Notes: a model not told the origin generated them from the sequence alone. 64,000 bases of DNA from Brachyspira pilosicoli P43/6/78 (GCF_000325665.1 NC_019908.1:1364001-1428000); one strand, 5' to 3'; shown: positions 25,430 to 34,599, counted from the stretch's first letter. Made by a program: numbers and translations.

Positions 25430-26440
25430 TATTGCTAAATGGATATATAAAAAAGGCTTAGAAGATAATATTATATTATATTCTAAAGTATCCATATATA
25501 GAAATATAGACAATATTAGATTCTACAATCATATAGATAAAGATGATATAGAAAAAATTGACAATATTCTCACAAAAGAAATAGAAGAACTGAAAAAATT
25601 AGATATTCATCTTGAAAAAATAAAATTAATAGAGCTTCCATCAATAGAAATTAAGCTTTTAAAAGAAAATCTTACAATACCAAATAAAAGAAATTTATTA
25701 AACGCTTCTATATATATTGATGAAGATGAAGAGACATCTATCTTAATAAACTCTAATGAACATTGCGAAATACAAACTATAGCTAGAGGCTTAGAATTAG
25801 AAGAATGTTTTAACAGAGCTTATAAAATAGAGAGCATGTTGGATAAAAAAATAGACTTCGCTTTTAATAAGAAATTCGGATATCTAACTAGTTCTCCAGA
25901 AAAAATAGGTATTGCAATGAATGTAACAGTATCTATGGCAATACCAGCTTTAATATGGAAAACACCAGACAATATAGAATATTTTATTAATAGAGCATCA
26001 AAAAAAGGCTTTGATATATCAATTAGAGCAGGAAGAACAATGCCTGTACTCAATATAACAAATAGAACCATGATGGGTATTTCAGAGAGAGATGTTTTAA
26101 ATAATATGCTTGAAATCGTAAATTATATTCTAGACAAAGAGAAAAAAATGCGATTAAAAATAAAAAATATAGATAGGCTCAATATAGAAGATAAAGTTTA
26201 TAGAAGCAAGTCTTTATTGTCAAATGCGAGGGTTATGAATTATATGGAGTTTATAAAGCATAATTTATGGCTTAGAGTTGGACTTGATTGTAATATTATT
26301 GATGATATAGATTTAGATACTTTATCTTATATGATATTTATTGCTAAGAATAATCATTTAAAATCAATGTTTAATAACAAAAAAAGTATAAAAAAGTATC
26401 TGAAATGAGAGCAGCTGCATTAAGAGATATAATGAAATAA
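25416..26440 (+). CDS. mcsB: McsB-like ATP:guanido phosphotransferase, degenerate and frameshifted near the C-terminus
   Basis: The protein aligns along its length with McsB from my memory of the Bacillus sequence, but key residues differ. The phosphate-binding SSRIRLAR block reads YSKVSIYR, the catalytic NEEDH block reads NSNEH, and the reactive Cys in LTSCPTN is Ser (LTSSPEK). The glycine-rich RGxYGEGSEA loop is missing. It is therefore probably not an active arginine kinase. The open frame ends at 26408. After six A (26390-26395) the -1 frame gives VSEMRAAALRDIMK to a TAA at 26438-26440, matching the conserved C-terminal RRAALIRERL of McsB. The ATG at 25416 is preferred over an in-frame GTG at 25404. 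Confidence 0.75.
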
Positions 26441-26442
26441 TT

Positions 26443-26853
26443 TTACTTCATCAATTCTTTTATAATATCTAATATATTAAAATGTTTTACTCTATTAGAG
26501 AGGTTAATTGGAAGAAGAGAGAATAATTTTAATTTGCCATTAACAGCATGTATTTTGAACTCTGATTTTTTTAAGTTAATAAAATCTGATATTAAATTAG
26601 AAGTTTCTTTATTATAAAACACAACATTAATATTAACACTTGATGATGAATGAGATTTAATAGCTATATTTTCTGACACACAATAAGCAAACTTTTCATT
26701 TCTGCTGTTAATAAGATTACACTCAAAATCATCTAAAACCATTTTTATTGGAGCATTATTTTTTATATTAACAAGAATATTCACATTTGTAGACTCCCAT
26801 TCAAATTTTTTTAGCTCAAAACCTCCAAAACTATAATCTACAGGTATTTTCAA
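26443..26853 (-). CDS. LEA14-like (LEA type 2, WHy) small protein
   Basis: This 136-residue protein starts at a TTG with AAGGAG 6 bases upstream. It has no signal peptide. The pattern VNILVNIKNNAPIKMVLDDFECNLI (outline: V.V.I.N...I...D..C.L, about 24-48) followed by an alternating beta-strand core (SSSVNINVVF) resembles the LEA-2/WHy immunoglobulin-like fold found in some bacterial stress proteins. That similarity is weak. It ends 2 bases from the extended mcsB frame, convergently. Function unknown. Confidence 0.55.
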   Translation of the reverse strand: MKIPVDYSFGGFELKKFEWESTNVNILVNIKNNAPIKMVLDDFECNLINSRNEKFAYCVSENIAIKSHSSSSVNINVVFYNKETSNLISDFINLKKSEFKIHAVNGKLKLFSLLPINLSNRVKHFNILDIIKELMK

Positions 26854-26877
26854 ATTATACTCCTTTTAAAGATAAAA

Positions 26878-26911
26878 AAGAGCTATAACCTTTATAAAGA
26901 TTATAACTCTT
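26878..26911 (-). terminator. Intrinsic terminator of the rplS-nfnA operon
   Basis: AAGAG-x-TATAA pairs with TTATA-x-CTCTT, with an inner palindromic CTTTATAAAG. On the minus strand it is followed by T6. Confidence 0.7.
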
Positions 26912-26940
26912 ATTTTTTTAAATAAATACTTAAAATGCCA

Positions 26941-27769
26941 TTAATTAGCCAATTTTAAATTACATTCATGCTCTTCTTTTTTATACATAGCCTGTCTTTT
27001 CATAAGCAAGTCAAAATCAACCAAATGACCATCAAATTCAGGACCCTCAACGCAAGCAAATTTAGTTTGAGTACCAACTAATACTCTACAGCATCCGCAC
27101 ATACCAGTACCATCAATCATAATAGGATTCAAACTAACAGTAGTAGGAATATTATATTCTTTAGTAAGCTTACAAACAAATTTCATCATAATAGCAGGAC
27201 CAATAGCTATAACTTCAGAAATTTTCTCGCCCCTATCATGTATTTTTTTAATCATATCTGTAACTAAACCTTTCTCACCATAACTTCCATTATCAGTACA
27301 AACTAATAGTTCATCAGATACTTTTCTCATCATGTCTTCCATAATGATAAGTGATTTATCTCTAGCACCTAATATAGATATCACTTTATTACCAGCATTA
27401 TGATGGGCTTGTACTATAGGGTGTAAAGGAGCAATACCAACACCGCCTCCAACACCAAGTATAATGCCGTCTTTCTTTTCAATATGAGTAGGCTGTCCCA
27501 ATGGTCCTATAACGTCCATTATTTCATCGCCAACTTTAAGTTCCATCAATTTAGCTGTAGAATAACCAATACTTTGAGTTACTATAGTAATTGTTCCCGC
27601 TTCAGGGTCAGCATCAGCTATAGTAAGAGGCACTCTCTCCCCTAACTCATCTAATCTAAAAATAATAAAATTACCTGCTTTACGATGCTTAGCTATATCG
27701 GGAGCTACAACTTTCATCATAAAAACCTTAATCTGACCATTGTTCTTTGGCAACAATTTTATAGCCCAT
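26941..27769 (-). CDS. nfnA: NfnA-type ferredoxin-NADP reductase subunit alpha, apparent frameshift near the N-terminus
   Basis: This protein binds FAD, NAD(H) and a [2Fe-2S] cluster, as in the small subunit of NADH-dependent ferredoxin:NADP oxidoreductase (also called sulfide dehydrogenase or GltB-like). The main frame (26941-27756) has LGVGGGVGIAPLHPIV near residue 99 and a C-terminal cluster site (DGTGMCGCCRV and FACVEGPEFDG). A strong AAGGAG (27778-27783) serves an ATG at 27769. That ATG opens a different frame encoding MGYKIVAKEQWSD, the usual N-terminus of this family, which then stops near 27730. The two frames must be joined near 27735-27745. No large (NfnB/GltD) subunit gene is nearby. 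Confidence 0.8.
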
Positions 27770-27807
27770 AAAGATTTCTCCTTAAAATATAAAATTATTT
27801 AAATTTA

Positions 27808-28245
27808 TTAATTATTTTCTGTTGTTGTTGTTTCTTCTGCTGATTCTTCTTTAGCAGGTTCTTCAGATTTTATTAAATCAGAATGTTTAGGTATTTTTAC
27901 GCCAAGTCTTTCTACCAAGCGAGCTTTTTTACCTACTTTATCTCTTAAATAATAAAGTTTAGCTCTTCTTACTTTAGCTTTTCTTATAATATCAATATGG
28001 TCAATTCTAGGAGAGTTTACTAAGAATATTCTCTCAACACCTACACCATAAGATATTTTTCTAACTATAAAACTTTTATTGATACCTTTACCGCGCATTG
28101 AAATAACAACACCTTCAAATGCCTGTAATCTTTCTCTATCACCTTCTATAATTTTTACCCATACTTTTACTGTATCACCTATTTCAAAAGGCAAAATAGC
28201 TTCTTTTTTATGTTTTGCTTCTACTAATCTAATCTGTTGCTCCAT
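27808..28245 (-). CDS. rplS: 50S ribosomal protein L19
   Basis: This 145-residue protein lies at the 30S-50S interface. The L19 core is clear: [14 protein letters not shown] (about 19-32), [16 protein letters not shown] (about 42-57), then [14 protein letters not shown] and [13 protein letters not shown] Glu/Thr/Ala-rich C-terminal tail (about 127-145) is an extension beyond the usual 115 residues. AGGAG precedes the ATG by 8 bases. It is first in a two-gene unit with nfnA. Confidence 0.96.
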   Translation of the reverse strand: MEQQIRLVEAKHKKEAILPFEIGDTVKVWVKIIEGDRERLQAFEGVVISMRGKGINKSFIVRKISYGVGVERIFLVNSPRIDHIDIIRKAKVRRAKLYYLRDKVGKKARLVERLGVKIPKHSDLIKSEEPAKEESAEETTTTENN

Positions 28246-28301
28246 TGATTTTCTCCTAAAAATTTATATTAATTTATTTAAATACACTTTATAGAAGTTA
28301 T

Positions 28302-28330
28302 ATTCTATCACAATATACTAATTTAATCAA
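28302..28330 (-). promoter_or_regulatory. Sigma-70 promoter of rplS
   Basis: Minus strand TTGATT (28325-28330), 17-base spacer, TAGAAT (28302-28307), giving a leader of about 50 bases. Confidence 0.6.
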
Positions 28331-28429
28331 GTATAATATATAGAATTTTTTATCTGATACAATTATTAATATTTAACTTATAGTTTTACGAAATTATAAC
28401 TTATTAAAAAGGCAATTATTTATTTGATA

Positions 28430-28458
28430 TTGATATAATTTTATATTATTGTTATAAT
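28430..28458 (+). promoter_or_regulatory. Promoter predicting a leaderless mRNA for the M23-like gene
   Basis: TTGATA (28430-28435), 17-base spacer, TATAAT (28453-28458); the ATG follows 7 bases after the -10 box, with no room for a ribosome site. Confidence 0.6.
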
Positions 28459-28465
28459 TTTAAAT

Positions 28466-29365
28466 ATGTACAAAAATAAAAAAAAGAATAAAAGCAATTT
28501 CTATAAAAAGAATAACTCTGATAATTCTTCGTTTTTAAGCAAACTGCATAAAATATTATCGCACAGACTTTATTTTATGTTTATACCGCATTCTAAAAAG
28601 AAAACTAAAACTTTATCTATACCTATATATGGTCTTTTAATAATAGTTTTAATTATAGCAGCAGCACTATTAATAACATTCTCATCTCTTACAAAAAACA
28701 CTGTTATTGCAAGCAAAACACTAGTTCTTACTGGAAGCTATCAAGAGAGACTTGAAGAAATTAATTCTTTGGAAAACTTATTTAATTCTGTATTTTCTAA
28801 TGATTCATATAGAGAAGATATGTCTAATATGATGAATAAATTTAAAATAGAAAATACTAATTTAATAAATACAAACAATACTGATAATATAGCACTTCTC
28901 AATGCCAGAGCTAAAGAGTTTGAAAATTTAAAAAATTATTTAGAAGAATTGAAAGCTAATATTAATTCTAAAAACACTTCATTAGAATATGTGCCTACAA
29001 TTACGCCAATAGACTCTAGATATGCAGTTATATCAAAACCATATCAAAAAGACTCTCTCTTATCAAAAGGCATAGGCTTTCAAACAATAGCAGGTACACT
29101 TGTTAGAGCAACAGCATCTGGTACAATTAATAGTGTAGTATACGATAAAGATGAAGGAGTAAGCATAGTTATTTATCATAGATATGGTATCATAACTACT
29201 TATAAGGGATTAGCCACTACTTCTGTAAAAACAAATGTTGATGTAAAAAAGGGTGATATTATAGGAAACGCAAAAACAGGCGAACTTGAATATGAATTAA
29301 AATTAGCTTCTGAATATGTTAATCCTTTAATTTTTACAACGCTTAATTATGAACAGCAAGAATAA
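28466..29365 (+). CDS. Membrane-anchored M23 (LytM)-like protein with lost catalytic residues
   Basis: This 299-residue protein has a basic cytoplasmic N-terminus, one membrane helix (about 52-72), a coiled-coil-like stretch (about 85-175) and a C-terminal LytM fold (about 195-295). The fold is recognisable from GTLVRATASGTINSV, VIYHRYGIITTYKGL and GDIIGNAKTG. The zinc-binding HxxxD and the second HxH are replaced (LEYELKL instead of LHFEL). As in EnvC or NlpD it is probably not an enzyme but a regulator of amidases, such as the one at 518. Its last 17 bases overlap the next gene. Confidence 0.75.
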   Translation: MYKNKKKNKSNFYKKNNSDNSSFLSKLHKILSHRLYFMFIPHSKKKTKTLSIPIYGLLIIVLIIAAALLITFSSLTKNTVIASKTLVLTGSYQERLEEINSLENLFNSVFSNDSYREDMSNMMNKFKIENTNLINTNNTDNIALLNARAKEFENLKNYLEELKANINSKNTSLEYVPTITPIDSRYAVISKPYQKDSLLSKGIGFQTIAGTLVRATASGTINSVVYDKDEGVSIVIYHRYGIITTYKGLATTSVKTNVDVKKGDIIGNAKTGELEYELKLASEYVNPLIFTTLNYEQQE

Positions 29366-29567
29366 TATAAAAAATGGAATAAAATATACGGCTTTAGGTA
29401 TTGAGTTTGGAAGTATAATACTTGGACTTGCTTTTGTTGGAAATTTAGCTGATAAAAAATTTAATACTTCTCCATTATTTACTATAGCTGGTATATTTTT
29501 TGGATTTATATCTGGCATATACAGACTTTATCAGCTTTCTAAAATTATAGAAAGAAATAAAAAATAG
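29349..29567 (+). CDS. AtpZ/AtpI-family small membrane protein
   Basis: This 72-residue protein has two membrane helices (about 12-31 and 39-58). The family pattern is visible: an entry glycine segment, GNLADKKFNTSP between the helices, then a second helix with GIFFGFISGIYRLY. AtpZ/AtpI proteins are encoded with F-type ATP synthases, where they help assemble the rotor ring or transport magnesium. No ATP synthase gene is present here. It overlaps the preceding gene by 17 bases in another frame, so its expression is coupled. Confidence 0.7.
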   Translation: MNSKNNIKNGIKYTALGIEFGSIILGLAFVGNLADKKFNTSPLFTIAGIFFGFISGIYRLYQLSKIIERNKK

Positions 29568-29590
29568 ATAAAGTTTTTAAGGATTTATTT

Positions 29591-30790
29591 ATGGATAATA
29601 TAATAAATAGTTTGCTTGATACTGATTTATATAAATTCACAATGCAGCAATGTGCTTTAAGGCAATTTTCTAATGTTTGGGTAAAATATATTTTTAGAAG
29701 CAGAAATATATTAGAATGGACTAAAGAGATGCATGATGAGCTATTAAAGCAGATAAAGCATTTTTGCAATCTTTCATTCAAAAAAGATGAACTTGAATAT
29801 TTAGCTTCTCTTAGATTTATAAAGAGAGATTATATAGAGTTTTTAAAATTATACAGACCATTAGAAGAACATATTAATGCATCTTTTGAAGATAATAAAT
29901 TAACTGTTTCTATAGAAGGTCCATGGTATCAAACTATTATTTGGGAGATACCTGTACTTGCTATGATTAGTGAAATATATTATTACTATACTGTTTGTAA
30001 GACTAATGGAGAAGAAGCAGTTTATAAACAAGGCAAATCAAACTTAATAAAAAAGCTAGATGATAAATTACTTCCTATATATAAGGCTGAAAGCGGATTT
30101 AAATTTTCTGATTTTGGTACTAGAAGAAGATTTTCTTTTAAGTGGCAAGATAGAGCTATTTCTATATTAAAAGAAAAAGTTCCTGCTGATTGTTTGGTGG
30201 GTACTAGCAATGTATATTTTGCTAAGAAATATAATTTACTTGCGGTTGGTACTAATGCTCATGAATATTATCAAGTTGGTCAGGCTTTAGATAAAGTGAG
30301 GCTTGCAGAGAGCCAAAAATTTATGCTTCAGTCTTGGGTTAATGAATATAGAGGCGATTTAGGTATTGCATTATCTGACACTTTAGGAACAGATAAATTC
30401 TTAAAAGATTTTGATTTATATTTTGCAAAACTCTATGACGGCATAAGGCATGACTCTGGAGACCCTATTGAATGGGGATACAAAGTTATAAAACATTATA
30501 AAAACTTAAGAATTGACCCTAAAACTAAAACCCTACTATTTTCTGACAGCCTTAATTTTGACAAAGCTTACAATATATATAAAGAGTTCAAAAACGAAAC
30601 TAAAGTTACATTTGGAATAGGCACATTTATTATGAATGATTTTGAACCTATTGCCAAACCTTTAAATATTGTAATGAAACTTCAGATGGTTAATGGTAAG
30701 CCTGTTGCTAAGTTATCTGATGATGAAGGCAAAACTATGTGCGATGATAAAGAGTTTTTGCATTATTTAAAAATTGTTGCTATGGAATGA
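29591..30790 (+). CDS. pncB: Nicotinate phosphoribosyltransferase
   Basis: This 399-residue enzyme should make nicotinate mononucleotide from nicotinate and phosphoribosyl pyrophosphate with ATP, in NAD salvage. Near the N-terminus LLDTDLYKFTMQQC is the family signature. GTRRRFSFKWQ lies near residue 176, and GTNAHEYYQV near 218 contains the phosphorylated His region. The C-terminal half has RHDSGDPIEWGYK and FGIGTF, typical of the phosphate-binding site. AAGGAT precedes the ATG. The stop overlaps the start of the following lipoprotein gene as ATGA. Confidence 0.93.
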   Translation: MDNIINSLLDTDLYKFTMQQCALRQFSNVWVKYIFRSRNILEWTKEMHDELLKQIKHFCNLSFKKDELEYLASLRFIKRDYIEFLKLYRPLEEHINASFEDNKLTVSIEGPWYQTIIWEIPVLAMISEIYYYYTVCKTNGEEAVYKQGKSNLIKKLDDKLLPIYKAESGFKFSDFGTRRRFSFKWQDRAISILKEKVPADCLVGTSNVYFAKKYNLLAVGTNAHEYYQVGQALDKVRLAESQKFMLQSWVNEYRGDLGIALSDTLGTDKFLKDFDLYFAKLYDGIRHDSGDPIEWGYKVIKHYKNLRIDPKTKTLLFSDSLNFDKAYNIYKEFKNETKVTFGIGTFIMNDFEPIAKPLNIVMKLQMVNGKPVAKLSDDEGKTMCDDKEFLHYLKIVAME

Positions 30791-31626
30791 TTAATATGAT
30801 AAAAAATATTATATTAATTTTTACATTTATATTATCAATTTCTTGCAGCAGAAATAATAATACAACTACAGTTAATGAAATAGAACCTAATGATAATGAA
30901 GAGTATGCTCAGTTTATAGAATCTGATATAAGCTTAAAAGGAAGTTTTAATATTGATGATATAGATTATTATCATATTAAGCCTACTAATGGTTTTATAA
31001 TGAACTTTGGACTTTATGCTAATAATGATTCTGATATTGTATTAGAGTTTTATAATAAAGAAAATAGAGATATTGTTTTTAGAGTAGAAACTAAAAATGC
31101 TAAAAATTATTTTGGAAATATAGAATTAAAAAATATTTTATTAAATGAAAAAGAATATTTATTAAAATTAACTTCTGAAGATAATATTGACTATAACCTA
31201 AAACTAAATTTTTCTGATGATTATAAATATAAAAACGGCAATGAATATAATGATAATATTTTATATGCTGAAGAGATAGAATATCCAAATCAAAAAATAA
31301 ACGGCTTTTTTATTAAGAAAGATTTAGTTTTAGATGAAAAGATTAAACCATATTTAAAAAATTATAATATAATAGATATAGACTTTTACAGAATAAAAAA
31401 CAAAACAGATATAGATTCTTATATAAATATTATACTAGAATATAAAGAAGATATAGAGATTATACTTTTTGATGAAAATTACAACTATATAAGAAAAGCC
31501 GTAAACAGAATTGACAATATAAGTTTTAGCAAAAATAAGGAATATTATATAGCATTAGTTTATTATGGGGATATATATTTGATAGAGCAATATATTTTGC
31601 ATTATGAGTTTAGCAATAATAATTAA
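30787..31626 (+). CDS. Lipoprotein with pre-peptidase C-terminal (PPC)-like repeats
   Basis: This 279-residue protein has a lipoprotein signal with a Cys near residue 20 (LSISCSRN). A PPC-like unit follows: EIEPNDNEEYAQ, then GSFNIDDIDYYHI (about 32-63), a pattern of beta-sandwich domains often attached to secreted proteases. A weaker second unit follows, with NGNEYNDNILYAEEI and IDIDFYRIK (about 155-205). The ATG at 30787 overlaps the pncB stop; an ATG three codons later is an alternative. It is probably an outer-membrane or surface lipoprotein. Specific function unknown. Confidence 0.6.
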   Translation: MINMIKNIILIFTFILSISCSRNNNTTTVNEIEPNDNEEYAQFIESDISLKGSFNIDDIDYYHIKPTNGFIMNFGLYANNDSDIVLEFYNKENRDIVFRVETKNAKNYFGNIELKNILLNEKEYLLKLTSEDNIDYNLKLNFSDDYKYKNGNEYNDNILYAEEIEYPNQKINGFFIKKDLVLDEKIKPYLKNYNIIDIDFYRIKNKTDIDSYINIILEYKEDIEIILFDENYNYIRKAVNRIDNISFSKNKEYYIALVYYGDIYLIEQYILHYEFSNNN

Positions 31627-31694
31627 TAGTTAATTTATTGTATTAAGATTTCTTATATGTTATAATTACAAAAATTATTGATTAGAGTTATATC

Positions 31695-32696
31695 GTGATA
31701 AAAAAATTAAGTTTTATTTTTATTATTCTTTTTGTATTTAGCTTTTTATTATACGCTGATACATTATCTTCAAGACATTCTTTATCTATTTTAAACTACA
31801 CAAGCACAAGAAGCAGAGGAATGATGAACAGCACTTTTCTAATAGGAAACGACTCTTCTGCATTATTTGTAAACTCTGCTTCATTAATGGGGCTTATTAG
31901 AGACAGCATTAATATAAACTACACTCTATCACCAGACTTTAAAAACGAATATATATTTAATGCCTCATATTCTCATACAGGTAATTCTTATGCAATAGGG
32001 TTGGGTTTTGCTTCAGAAATAAACAAAATACAAAGTTATGATGCACTTGGAAATAAAAAAGATAATATATATAACGGTATTTACTTAGCAAATATTGCCT
32101 TTGCTTATGCTATAAATGATAAATCTTTTATAGGCGGAAATATTAAAGGAGTATTAAATAATTCTTTAAATAAAAACGTTTTTGGAGGATTTTTAGACGT
32201 ATACTATATGCAATCTATTTTTACTCCAGTGTTTAAAATTGGTGCTGGTATTAGAAATTTTGGTTTTTACAATAACGTATTTGCTAACATAGATACAGAC
32301 ATTGTAGCTTCAGTTGCTTATGCTAAAGAAGATTCTACAGTATCTGTTTCGCTTACTTATTCTGTAGGAGTTCCTTCTATTACGCATAATATATCTTTAG
32401 GTCTTGAAGCTATGATAATAGATTTTAATAAATTAGGGTTATTTAATAAATATTCTTCATCTTCTTGGTATGATGATTTGCCTGAGAGCGTATTAGATGA
32501 ACCTAGTGCTATGCAAAAAAGACGTTCTGCTAAATTACCAAGCGGTGTTTTAGCAAGACTTGGTATTGGAAATAATGGAGTTTCTTTGGGGCTTTCATTA
32601 TATATTGATTTGTTTAGACTTGATTATGCTATAATATTTGATGAGTTTAATAAAAACAATATTTCTCATGATTTTGGTTTAAGCTTTATGTTTTAA
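31695..32696 (+). CDS. Outer-membrane beta-barrel protein resembling UPF0164/PorV
   Basis: This 333-residue protein starts at a GTG and has a signal peptide ending near LLYA. The mature part is rich in alternating strands with Gly/Tyr/Ser. It includes FLIGNDSSALFVNSASLMGL near residue 48, the amino-terminal plug-like motif of PorV/FadL-related and spirochaete UPF0164 proteins. It ends in FGLSFMF, a good C-terminal beta-signal with a terminal Phe for outer-membrane insertion. The following gene starts 5 bases downstream. Its cargo or pore function is not known. Confidence 0.7.
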   Translation: MIKKLSFIFIILFVFSFLLYADTLSSRHSLSILNYTSTRSRGMMNSTFLIGNDSSALFVNSASLMGLIRDSININYTLSPDFKNEYIFNASYSHTGNSYAIGLGFASEINKIQSYDALGNKKDNIYNGIYLANIAFAYAINDKSFIGGNIKGVLNNSLNKNVFGGFLDVYYMQSIFTPVFKIGAGIRNFGFYNNVFANIDTDIVASVAYAKEDSTVSVSLTYSVGVPSITHNISLGLEAMIIDFNKLGLFNKYSSSSWYDDLPESVLDEPSAMQKRRSAKLPSGVLARLGIGNNGVSLGLSLYIDLFRLDYAIIFDEFNKNNISHDFGLSFMF

Positions 32697-32701
32697 TAAT
32701 T

Positions 32702-33526
32702 ATGCCTAGTATATGTAAACAATTAATATCAAACACAGAAAAATGCGACAGAGAAGTTTATAAAGATGATTTATGCATTATACATCATAAATCAGACAGT
32801 AAACCTGCTAATCTATTTAGAAACATTATAAGAGATGATATATATAGAGGATATTATAATTTTTCTCATATGATTAGCTATGAAGGCTTTAATTTTGAAG
32901 GCTTAAAAATACAAAAAGATTCAAATTTCAACTTTTCTGATTCTTCGTTTTATGCTCCGTTTAATATTAATAATTTAAAATTAGATATATCACTTGATTT
33001 TACTAATGCTTTATTTGATTCTGGAATATTTATAAAGATGTCTAATATAAACAAAGAAATTATAATGAAAAATACTGTTGTAAATATGGATTTAAACTTT
33101 TCAATATCAAATTTTGAATCTATTAATTTATATAATGCCAAAATTAATTGTAATGCCAATTTTACTAATTCTGACTTTATAAAAAAAACTACATTCAACC
33201 ATGTTCATTTTAGCAATAATTTAAGCCTTTTAAATGTAAACTTAAAAGATGATTTTTCATTAGAGAATATAATAGTTGAAAAGGATGCAGATTTTAGAAA
33301 CCTTATTTTTCATAAGAGTTTAAAATTAGAAAATGTTGAAATAAAAGGTACAACTTTGCCTCATGAATTAATTAAAAATGAAAATATAATTCTAAAAAAT
33401 GTACTTATAAATGGTACACTTATAGAAGACAATCAAAAAAGCAAAAAAGAAAAAGAAAGCCAAGAAAAAGTAAAACAAGCAAAAGAAAAAATATATAAAG
33501 AAACTATATTAAATAAAAAAATATGA
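32702..33526 (+). CDS. Pentapeptide-repeat-like protein with N-terminal Cys/His cluster
   Basis: This 274-residue protein begins with a compact zinc-finger-like cluster (CKQLISNTEKC, then CIIHH). It continues with irregular five-residue beta-helix repeats (for example NFSDSSF, NLYNAKI, NANFTNSDF, about 75-205). A Lys/Glu-rich tail closes it (about 235-274). No signal peptide is visible, so it is cytoplasmic. Such right-handed beta-helix proteins often bind other proteins; some protect DNA gyrase from inhibitors. That role is not supported here by any specific residue. Confidence 0.65.
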   Translation: MPSICKQLISNTEKCDREVYKDDLCIIHHKSDSKPANLFRNIIRDDIYRGYYNFSHMISYEGFNFEGLKIQKDSNFNFSDSSFYAPFNINNLKLDISLDFTNALFDSGIFIKMSNINKEIIMKNTVVNMDLNFSISNFESINLYNAKINCNANFTNSDFIKKTTFNHVHFSNNLSLLNVNLKDDFSLENIIVEKDADFRNLIFHKSLKLENVEIKGTTLPHELIKNENIILKNVLINGTLIEDNQKSKKEKESQEKVKQAKEKIYKETILNKKI

Positions 33527-33528
33527 AA

Positions 33529-34599
33529 TTATAATAATTCTTTATATTTATTTAATTCATTTTTCTCTCTAATATCTTTTAATATCTCTTTTATTTTAGA
33601 ATCCTCATTATTAGGATACATTAAAACAACACCATTAGACTTTACTACTGTGAGATTGTTAACACCATTTAAAGTAAGCAAATCATTATCATCATTTATT
33701 ATTATATTATTGCTAGAGTTTTTAAGATAAACCTGCCCTATTACAACATTGTTATTTTCATCTTTTTTGTATATCCTTCCAAGAGCAGAAAAAGCTCCCA
33801 AATCGTCCCAAAAAAACTCTGACTTTATACATATAATATCTTCTAGTTTTTCCATTACACCAAAGTCGAAAGAAATTTTATCAATACTGTTAAATATTTC
33901 TAATGCCTTATCTTCATTATTAATATTTTTTAATGTATCATTTACTTTATTAAAAGTGTCAGGCATAAATTTGTTTATACTGTTTAGTATACTTTCACTA
34001 TCCCATATAAACATGCCGCTATTCCACAAATAACTTCCCTCTTCCAAAAACTTTTTGGCATTTTCTAAATTTGGTTTCTCTACAAATCTATGAACAATAT
34101 ACTCATTGCCTTTTATATTTTTATCTAATTTTATATATCCATATCCAGTCTCAGCTCTAGTCGGCACTATACCCACAACTACAACATTTTTTGTTTCTAT
34201 AGTTGCATTTACAGCCTCTTTTATTGTATTTATAAACAAATCTTCTTGTTTTATTATAGGGTCAGCTGGAATTATCACTACATTTGAGTCGCCTATTTTC
34301 TCTTTTACAGTTAATACTCCTAAAGCTACAGCCGCAGCAGTATCTCTTCCAATAGGTTCATATATAATATTATCTTTTTTAAAGTTTGGTATATAAGTAG
34401 AGAAAGCCTCTTTATATCTTTTTCCTGTTATTATGAAAATATTTTCTTCTTCTGTAATTTGCAAAGCTCTATCTATTGTTTGTTCTATAAGTGATTTATT
34501 GTCAATTATTTTTAAAAATTGTTTTGGTTTTTTTTCTCTGCTTAAAGGCCATAGTCTCTCCCCTATACCTCCAGCCATAATAATTACAGAAGTTTTCAT
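33529..34599 (-). CDS. manC: Mannose-1-phosphate guanylyltransferase
   Basis: This 356-residue enzyme should make GDP-mannose from mannose-1-phosphate and GTP, for glycan synthesis. The nucleotide-binding motif is MAGGIGERLWPLSREKKPKQF (shown as two parts: AGGIGERLWPLSR and KPKQFL, about 9-29). VIIPADP near residue 106 and FVEKP near 170 are diagnostic, as is NSGMFIWD near 193. It lacks the isomerase domain of bifunctional ManC/AlgA. GGAG precedes the ATG by 10 bases. It could supply donor sugar to the glycosyltransferase at 2557. Confidence 0.9.
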   Translation of the reverse strand: MKTSVIIMAGGIGERLWPLSREKKPKQFLKIIDNKSLIEQTIDRALQITEEENIFIITGKRYKEAFSTYIPNFKKDNIIYEPIGRDTAAAVALGVLTVKEKIGDSNVVIIPADPIIKQEDLFINTIKEAVNATIETKNVVVVGIVPTRAETGYGYIKLDKNIKGNEYIVHRFVEKPNLENAKKFLEEGSYLWNSGMFIWDSESILNSINKFMPDTFNKVNDTLKNINNEDKALEIFNSIDKISFDFGVMEKLEDIICIKSEFFWDDLGAFSALGRIYKKDENNNVVIGQVYLKNSSNNIIINDDNDLLTLNGVNNLTVVKSNGVVLMYPNNEDSKIKEILKDIREKNELNKYKELL

